Shown here one piece after another: positions 7,296-10,279 of a DNA stretch of 10,279 nt. The notes beneath the pieces are model-generated. The model saw only the letters and a list, made by a program, of their open reading frames with translations, was not told the DNA's origin and made no database searches. A program made the position numbers and the translations under genes. Positions within the stretch are counted from its first letter, which is position 1. Each line of letters starts with the position of its first letter. Source of the DNA: Verrucomicrobiia bacterium (GTDB lineage: Bacteria > Verrucomicrobiota > Verrucomicrobiia > Opitutales > Opitutaceae); NCBI GenBank assembly GCA_030424825.1, contig JAUHWE010000113.1:1-10279 (forward strand). Direction: 5' to 3'.

Positions 7296-7745
7296 ATGAA
7301 GATCGCAACGGAATCCCAAAAGAACAAGGACGTCTGGGTTAAGCCGATGGAGTTTAAGCTCTCCAAAGGATTAATCGGATTTCCGGAAGAAACCGAATTT
7401 GAATTGCTCGTGAACACGGAAGAGCTTCCCTTCATGTGGATACGCTCATCGACAAACCATGAGCTTGGTTTTATCGTGCTAGAACCGTCACAGTTTTTGG
7501 CGGACTATGAGATCGAAATCGCCGATGACGACGCAGAAGAATTGGACATACATAGCTTTGATGACGCTTTGATTCTCAATATTGTGACGCTACGGGGCGG
7601 GGATGATTTGGAATCTGCTACGGCTAATCTCGTTGGCCCGATCCTGTTGAACCGAAATTCTTTAATGGGAAAACAAGTAATTGTTTCCAACCACACGAAG
7701 TACTCGACGAAGCATCCTATTCTATCAAACAACGATAACGGCTAA
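7296..7745 (+). CDS. fliW: FliW, flagellin- and CsrA-binding assembly factor
   Basis: FliW binds newly made flagellin in the cytoplasm and, when flagellin is exported, is freed to bind and inactivate CsrA. The 149-aa protein has the family landmarks: [19 protein letters not shown] (20-38), PFMWIRSS (45-52), the [19 protein letters not shown] stretch (57-75), [20 protein letters not shown] (111-130) and the closing YSTKHPI. The N-terminal 17 residues precede the conserved start of the fold and may be flexible. It sits 19 nt upstream of csrA and about 340 nt upstream of flagellin, so all three members of the switch are adjacent. No good Shine-Dalgarno is visible before ATG 7296, but other genes here also lack one. 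Confidence 0.95.
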   Translation: MKIATESQKNKDVWVKPMEFKLSKGLIGFPEETEFELLVNTEELPFMWIRSSTNHELGFIVLEPSQFLADYEIEIADDDAEELDIHSFDDALILNIVTLRGGDDLESATANLVGPILLNRNSLMGKQVIVSNHTKYSTKHPILSNNDNG

Positions 7746-7747
7746 AA

Positions 7748-7787
7748 CCAGGAAGGAACCAGCCATGCTAATTTTATCCAGGAAGGT
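7748..7787 (+). promoter_or_regulatory. csrA ribosome-binding region with repeated CsrA-type GGA motifs
   Basis: The 9-nt sequence CCAGGAAGG occurs at 7748-7756, as the Shine-Dalgarno of csrA, and again at 7778-7786, just inside the coding region. The two copies bracket the ATG at 7765. Each contains an AGGA core, and the first has a second GGA right behind it (7755-7757). CsrA proteins recognise GGA in mRNA leaders and the dimer can bridge two sites, so this arrangement fits autorepression of csrA translation. The sequence is seen; binding is inferred. The inner copy also encodes conserved residues (SRKV), so its repetition may be partly accidental. Confidence 0.4.
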
Positions 7788-8040
7788 AAACGAGGCGATT
7801 GTAATCGCCGACAATATCGAAATTCGAATTACACGCATCGATGGCGATGTGGTGAAAATCGGAATAGACGCGCCGCGTTCTGTCCCAATTATTCGAAAGG
7901 AGCTAGTGGAAGAGGTTTCCGCAACCAATCGGGAGGCCGTTGCTCCGAGTGTGAGCGCCGCTGCAGTTCCAAAACTTTCAGGTCTTGCCCAGAAATTGGC
8001 GAGCCAGAATCAGGAAAAAGAGAAGACGCGTTCGAGTTAA
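7765..8040 (+). CDS. csrA: CsrA/RsmA RNA-binding translational regulator, C-terminally extended
   Basis: CsrA is a dimeric RNA-binding protein that blocks ribosome access at GGA motifs. ATG 7765 is fixed by the strong AGGAAGGA upstream and by the family start [14 protein letters not shown]. The core covers residues 1-57 and has conserved features: L4, R6, G27 in [16 protein letters not shown], and R44 in IIRKEL, the key RNA-contacting arginine. The usual His before R44 is Ile here. The protein has 91 residues, about 30 more than E. coli CsrA. The tail (about 58-91) is Ala/Ser-rich with an amphipathic-looking [16 protein letters not shown] segment. Extended C termini are known in CsrA proteins that work with FliW, consistent with fliW lying 19 nt upstream. 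It precedes flagellin by 41 nt, so the flagellin mRNA is the obvious target. Confidence 0.96.
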   Translation: MLILSRKVNEAIVIADNIEIRITRIDGDVVKIGIDAPRSVPIIRKELVEEVSATNREAVAPSVSAAAVPKLSGLAQKLASQNQEKEKTRSS

Positions 8041-8081
8041 GGTCCGGATGCATCTAGAACAATCAAGGAAGAGGTCGTAAT
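8041..8081 (+). promoter_or_regulatory. Flagellin leader with two GGA motifs, candidate CsrA target
   Basis: The 41-nt leader contains GGA at 8046-8048 (in CCGGATG) and GGA at 8067-8069 within the purine-rich Shine-Dalgarno AAGGAAGAGG (8065-8074), which ends 7 nt before the ATG at 8082. The two GGA motifs are separated by 18 nt, a spacing suitable for one CsrA dimer to bridge. The first GGA lies next to a self-complementary GATGCATC (8047-8054), which may place it in a hairpin. Occupation of the second site would block the ribosome, as in the known hag leader of Bacillus subtilis. Binding itself is inferred. Confidence 0.5.
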
Positions 8082-8975
8082 ATGGTTATTAATACAAATC
8101 AAAATGCGGTGGAAGCTACTTCCACCTTGCAAAAGACTCACGCGGCGATGAATCGCTCAATCGCCCGTCTAAGCACAGGAAGCAAAATCGTGCAGCCGTC
8201 GGATGACGCGGCGGGTTTGTCGAATTCAGAGAAGATGCTGGCTCAAGGCTCCCGAATCGAAGCGGCTCGAGTCAACATACAGAATGCAGTCTCGCTGACT
8301 CAAACGGCAGACGGGTTCCTGAGCTCGATGAACGATGTGCTCAATCGAATGAGCGAATTGTCAATATTGGCTCAAGACGTCGCGAAATCGGATAGTGACA
8401 AGGAGCTTTACCGCATCGAGTTTGAAAAGCTCAAAGACCAGCTTAGGGATGTGATCGGAAACGGGGCTAATGGAACCGACGACGATCCCAACTGGAATAC
8501 CGGTAGTTCAGATCCATCGGGAAGCTTTAACGGGATTGTCCTTTTCGGAGCGCGGGCGGACATGACGATTGTCGTCGGAGCGACGGGATCGCAGACCATG
8601 CAGGTGAGTGAAATCAATTTGCGGGAGGTCGGCGGTGCTATCTCAGATCTGCTTTGGGACAATTCAGTCGATGGATCCCAGCCTGACCTAAATATGGACA
8701 GTGCCTCAGCCATTTCTACAATCAACAGCGCCATTGAGCAACTGGCGGACGAGCGGGCGAAACTCGGCGCGGACTTGTCGCGTCTCGGTGTCGTGGAAGC
8801 GCAGCTACAAGTCCAGGAGGAGAACCTCAGTGCGGCGAACTCACGTATTAGAGACGTTGACGTGGCGATCGAGACTACGCGCTTAGCGAAAAACCAGATT
8901 TTGACGGAAGCCAGCACCTCTATGTTGCAGCAGGCGAACGAGCTGCCTCGCCTCGCATTGAGGCTGCTAAACTAA
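8082..8975 (+). CDS. fliC: Flagellin, short form with a reduced central domain
   Basis: Flagellin is the filament subunit. The 297-aa product has the conserved N-terminal D0/D1 region: MVINTNQNAVEATSTLQKTH (1-20), then RLSTGSKIVQPSDDAAGLSN (29-48), NIQNAVSLTQTADGFL (65-80) and NRMSEL (88-93). The C-terminal half has LGADLSRLGVVEAQLQVQEE (228-247), ENLSAANSRIRDVDVAIETT and the end NELPRLALRLLN. Only about 75 residues (130-205) lie between these helices, including FNGIVLFG and a short VGATGSQTMQ beta segment, so the outer D2/D3 domains are essentially missing. The C terminus follows the LP..LRLL rule used in export. There is no fliD or fliS downstream in the window. A strong GGAAGAGG ribosome-binding site suits a highly made protein. 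Confidence 0.97.
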   Translation: MVINTNQNAVEATSTLQKTHAAMNRSIARLSTGSKIVQPSDDAAGLSNSEKMLAQGSRIEAARVNIQNAVSLTQTADGFLSSMNDVLNRMSELSILAQDVAKSDSDKELYRIEFEKLKDQLRDVIGNGANGTDDDPNWNTGSSDPSGSFNGIVLFGARADMTIVVGATGSQTMQVSEINLREVGGAISDLLWDNSVDGSQPDLNMDSASAISTINSAIEQLADERAKLGADLSRLGVVEAQLQVQEENLSAANSRIRDVDVAIETTRLAKNQILTEASTSMLQQANELPRLALRLLN

Positions 8976-8996
8976 ATTTTCTAAGTCACTGTAAAT

Positions 8997-9509
8997 ATGA
9001 ATGCGAACATTGACCGCTATTTGTCGGCTCTTCTTTCCTTCACCCCAGGTCCGAATCGGCCCAACCGAATTGGAGGCGACTACGCGAGTCTGATCCACAT
9101 CCCTGTTTCCGGACCGGAGAAAGTGTATTCGGTAGCCTTTGGGGATGAGTACAATATCCTCACAGTGGCACGGTATAGTGAAACGATTTGGGAATGCCTG
9201 AATACAGGGAAAGCCAACGACGTTCTAGGCGTTCCGCCGCAGGTTAACGTTCTCCAGGCCGAAGTCGAAGCGACTCATCCTGTATTCGATATTCTAGATG
9301 AAACACTTTTAGCTGGCTGCGAGAATAGGAGTGATGGGGGACCTGGATTAGAGTATTACATGCTGATGTGGCAAAAGTCCGGCCAGGCGTCCGTTGCAGA
9401 GTGCTGGGAGCCCTATGGGCGGAACGATGATGACTGGATTTCCCTTGTGGGAGCGATGGAAGTTTTGTCCAGTCAGTACGAATACGCAGTCGCAGATTCA
9501 GAACTTTAA
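8997..9509 (+). CDS. Uncharacterised 170-aa protein downstream of flagellin
   Basis: I do not recognise this protein. It starts at ATG 8997, 21 nt after the flagellin stop with no terminator-like hairpin between, so it may be co-transcribed with fliC. There is no signal peptide or membrane segment, so a soluble, probably cytoplasmic, acidic protein is expected. It has three cysteines (67, 108, 136) and several aromatic-rich stretches: VYSVAFGDEYNIL (43-55), YYMLMWQKSG (120-129), and a W.SLVGAMEVLSSQYEYA segment near the C terminus (147-164). The open frame is full length with no in-frame stops, and no longer rival frame covers it. It does not resemble FliS, FliD, FlaG or FliT, which often follow flagellin. 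The start has no clear Shine-Dalgarno. Confidence 0.7.
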   Translation: MNANIDRYLSALLSFTPGPNRPNRIGGDYASLIHIPVSGPEKVYSVAFGDEYNILTVARYSETIWECLNTGKANDVLGVPPQVNVLQAEVEATHPVFDILDETLLAGCENRSDGGPGLEYYMLMWQKSGQASVAECWEPYGRNDDDWISLVGAMEVLSSQYEYAVADSEL

Positions 9510-9520
9510 TAAATATCGAG

Positions 9521-9727
9521 ATGTCTCTGAGTGTTTCGCATCGTACCACTGCGAAGGGAAAGCCCTTCCTTGGCGTTCGGTATGTAAATTGCCAAACCTA
9601 CGGGCGCTTGTATCTGAACGATGAGAAGAACGCCTACGTGGGAAGTTGCCCTCGTTGTGGAAAGCGGTACCAGGTTCTGATTGGCGCCAAGGGCACGGAC
9701 AGTCGCATGTTCATCGCCTCGTGTTAA
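9521..9727 (+). CDS. Small four-cysteine zinc-ribbon-like protein
   Basis: This 68-aa protein starts 11 nt after the preceding gene. It carries four cysteines: C24 (YVNCQTYGRLY), C43 and C46 in a CPRCG knuckle, and C68 as the last residue. One CxxC knuckle plus two single cysteines could bind one zinc. Short beta-type segments (PFLGVRYV, AYVGSC, YQVLIG) surround them. From memory, very similar small proteins with a C-x-YGR-x-Y, AYVG-x-CPRCG, IG-x-x-GT-x-x-R-x-F pattern are common in Planctomycetes and Verrucomicrobia without known function. That recollection is the main reason to believe in the gene and is untested here. A role in binding nucleic acid or protein is possible but not shown. Confidence 0.75.
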   Translation: MSLSVSHRTTAKGKPFLGVRYVNCQTYGRLYLNDEKNAYVGSCPRCGKRYQVLIGAKGTDSRMFIASC

Positions 9728-9996
9728 TGTAGTGCCGAAAAGCTCTACTCCGGAGGGCGGTCTTTAAAGGTAGGGCGAGCGCGTCCCGATCCGCCGCGTC
9801 AGTTGTATCGGGATAGTTCGTCCATTTGCAGGTGGGCTTCACGGAAGATCGGGACGCTCTCGCCCTAACATGATTGACCGAAACAATTGGTTGGGAACTT
9901 CAGCGACCACACAGTCGGCTGGTTGGTAAGCCTAGGCCTGAGATGCCCACAAATGATTCGCTAATCCCGCCCGCGATCTCCAATGCTGGGATCTAA
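9728..9996. other. Non-coding spacer between the flagellar block and the MFS gene
   Basis: This stretch of 269 bases holds no convincing gene on either strand. It contains the long inverted repeat at 9771-9867, a smaller hairpin (CAGCGAC at 9901-9907 with GTCGGCTG at 9914-9921, one bulged base, 6-nt loop) and an 8-bp palindrome GCCTAGGC at 9930-9937. None is followed by a T-run, so no standard Rho-independent terminator is visible. I see no convincing promoter for the downstream transporter. Confidence 0.6.
9771..9867. repeat. Imperfect inverted repeat with 21-bp arms
   Basis: The left arm 9771-9791 and right arm 9847-9867 are reverse complements at 20 of 21 positions: the left arm has C at 9780 where perfect pairing would need A. 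The arms read inward as TAGGGCGAG...GTCCCGATC and are separated by 55 nt. A second option exists inside: TCCCGAT (9784-9790) can instead pair with ATCGGGA (9807-9813), giving a smaller hairpin with a 16-nt loop. The element is GC-rich and lies outside genes. It looks like a dispersed intergenic palindrome (REP-like, or a miniature mobile remnant) rather than a terminator, since no T-run follows. Only one copy is in the window, so dispersal is inferred. Confidence 0.75.
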
Positions 9997-10279
9997 ATGT
10001 CGCTCTCTCGCCTTCCTCGAAACGTCTGGATCCTGTCCATCTGCCAGACGCTTGCCATGTCTACCTCCCCGCTGCTCATATTCGTTGGCGGATTCTTGGG
10101 TAAGGAGCTGGCCCCGTCGCCCCAATGGGCGACTTTACCATTGACGGGAATGATCCTGGGAACGGCAATCACTACGATTCCGGCCGCTATGCTGATGAAG
10201 CGAGTTGGCCGCAAGCGAGGCTCCTACGTTGGGTTCGGGTTGGCTTTGTTGGGAGTGACGCTCGCCTTTCAGTCGGCGC
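9997..10279 (+). CDS. Major facilitator superfamily transporter, N-terminal part only
   Basis: The open frame begins at ATG 9997, directly after an in-frame TAA at 9994-9996, so no earlier start is possible, and it runs off the window end after 94 residues. It shows three hydrophobic segments expected of an MFS N-terminal bundle: about residues 10-33 (WILSICQTLAMSTSPLLIFV), 46-62 (LTGMILGTAITTIPAAM) and 72-90 (YVGFGLALLGVTLAFQ). Between the second and third is a basic loop, MKRVGRKRGS, which is the MFS motif A region (RxGRKRG) between helices 2 and 3. The substrate cannot be told from this fragment. It is unrelated to motility and is separated from the flagellar genes by a 269-nt spacer. Confidence 0.85.
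   Translation, partial: MSLSRLPRNVWILSICQTLAMSTSPLLIFVGGFLGKELAPSPQWATLPLTGMILGTAITTIPAAMLMKRVGRKRGSYVGFGLALLGVTLAFQSA

Noticed and set aside
7681..7764. Upstream in-frame extension of csrA, overlapping fliW
   Set aside because: CsrA proteins begin with MLIL, which falls at 7765 behind a strong AGGAAGGA; the extension only reflects an open frame within fliW.
8408..8917. Minus-strand open frame of 169 codons
   Set aside because: It is antisense to the conserved flagellin coding region, is rich in Ser/Arg as shadows are, and shows no family motif.
9167..9182. TGGCAC resembling a sigma-54 -24 element
   Set aside because: The required GC of the -12 element (TTGC) is missing after the 5-nt spacer, and it lies in the middle of a coding region.
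9394..9624. Plus-strand 76-codon frame bridging the 170-aa gene and the zinc-ribbon gene
   Set aside because: It is a shifted frame across two better-supported genes and has no motif of its own.
9771..9867. Inverted repeat read as a Rho-independent terminator or CRISPR fragment
   Set aside because: No T-run follows, the loop is 55 nt, and there is only one arm pair with no regular repeat-spacer series.
9993..10214. Minus-strand open frame at the window end
   Set aside because: The opposite strand encodes a clear MFS N terminus with motif A and hydrophobic helices over the same bases.

Overview
The window is almost entirely one flagellar gene cluster, all on the + strand. It runs from the rod genes through hook-junction proteins to flagellin, and ends with two poorly characterised genes, a non-coding palindrome and the start of an unrelated transporter gene. 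L-ring (flgH), P-ring (flgI) and P-ring chaperone (flgA) genes show that the organism has an outer membrane (diderm). Several features suggest a bacterium of the PVC group, probably Verrucomicrobiota: the order flgF-flgG-flgA-flgH-flgI-flgJ-flgN-flgK-flgL, a fliW-csrA pair directly before flagellin, a FlgH without a lipobox, weak Shine-Dalgarno signals at most genes, and a small CPRCG zinc-ribbon protein of a type I associate with Planctomycetes and Verrucomicrobia. The taxonomic assignment is inference from recall.

Layout. 1-4315 is a tightly packed basal-body block: flgF (5' end outside the window), flgG, flgA, flgH, flgI and flgJ, with gaps of 2 to 35 nt, then a TAATG stop/start overlap into flgN (4313-4822). 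A 39-nt gap with a plausible sigma-70-type promoter precedes flgK (4862-6310) and flgL (6343-7266). Next comes the regulatory and filament module: fliW (7296-7745), csrA (7765-8040) and a short flagellin gene (8082-8975). After flagellin lie an unrecognised 170-aa protein (8997-9509) and a 68-aa four-cysteine protein (9521-9727). The 269-nt non-coding stretch 9728-9996 holds a 21-bp-armed imperfect inverted repeat. An MFS transporter gene begins at 9997 and runs off the end.

How it works together. FlgF and FlgG build the rod, with FlgJ as the rod-assembly protein. FlgA escorts FlgI into the P ring and FlgH forms the L ring. FlgN would chaperone FlgK and FlgL, which join the hook to the flagellin filament. 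FliW and CsrA next to flagellin form the known partner-switch that couples flagellin translation to export: CsrA represses flagellin mRNA, FliW sequesters CsrA, and unexported flagellin sequesters FliW. The csrA and fliC leaders are the clearly GGA-rich ribosome-binding regions here, as expected for CsrA targets.

Most of the window is conventional. The parts least explained by known biology are the two genes after flagellin and the long inverted repeat.
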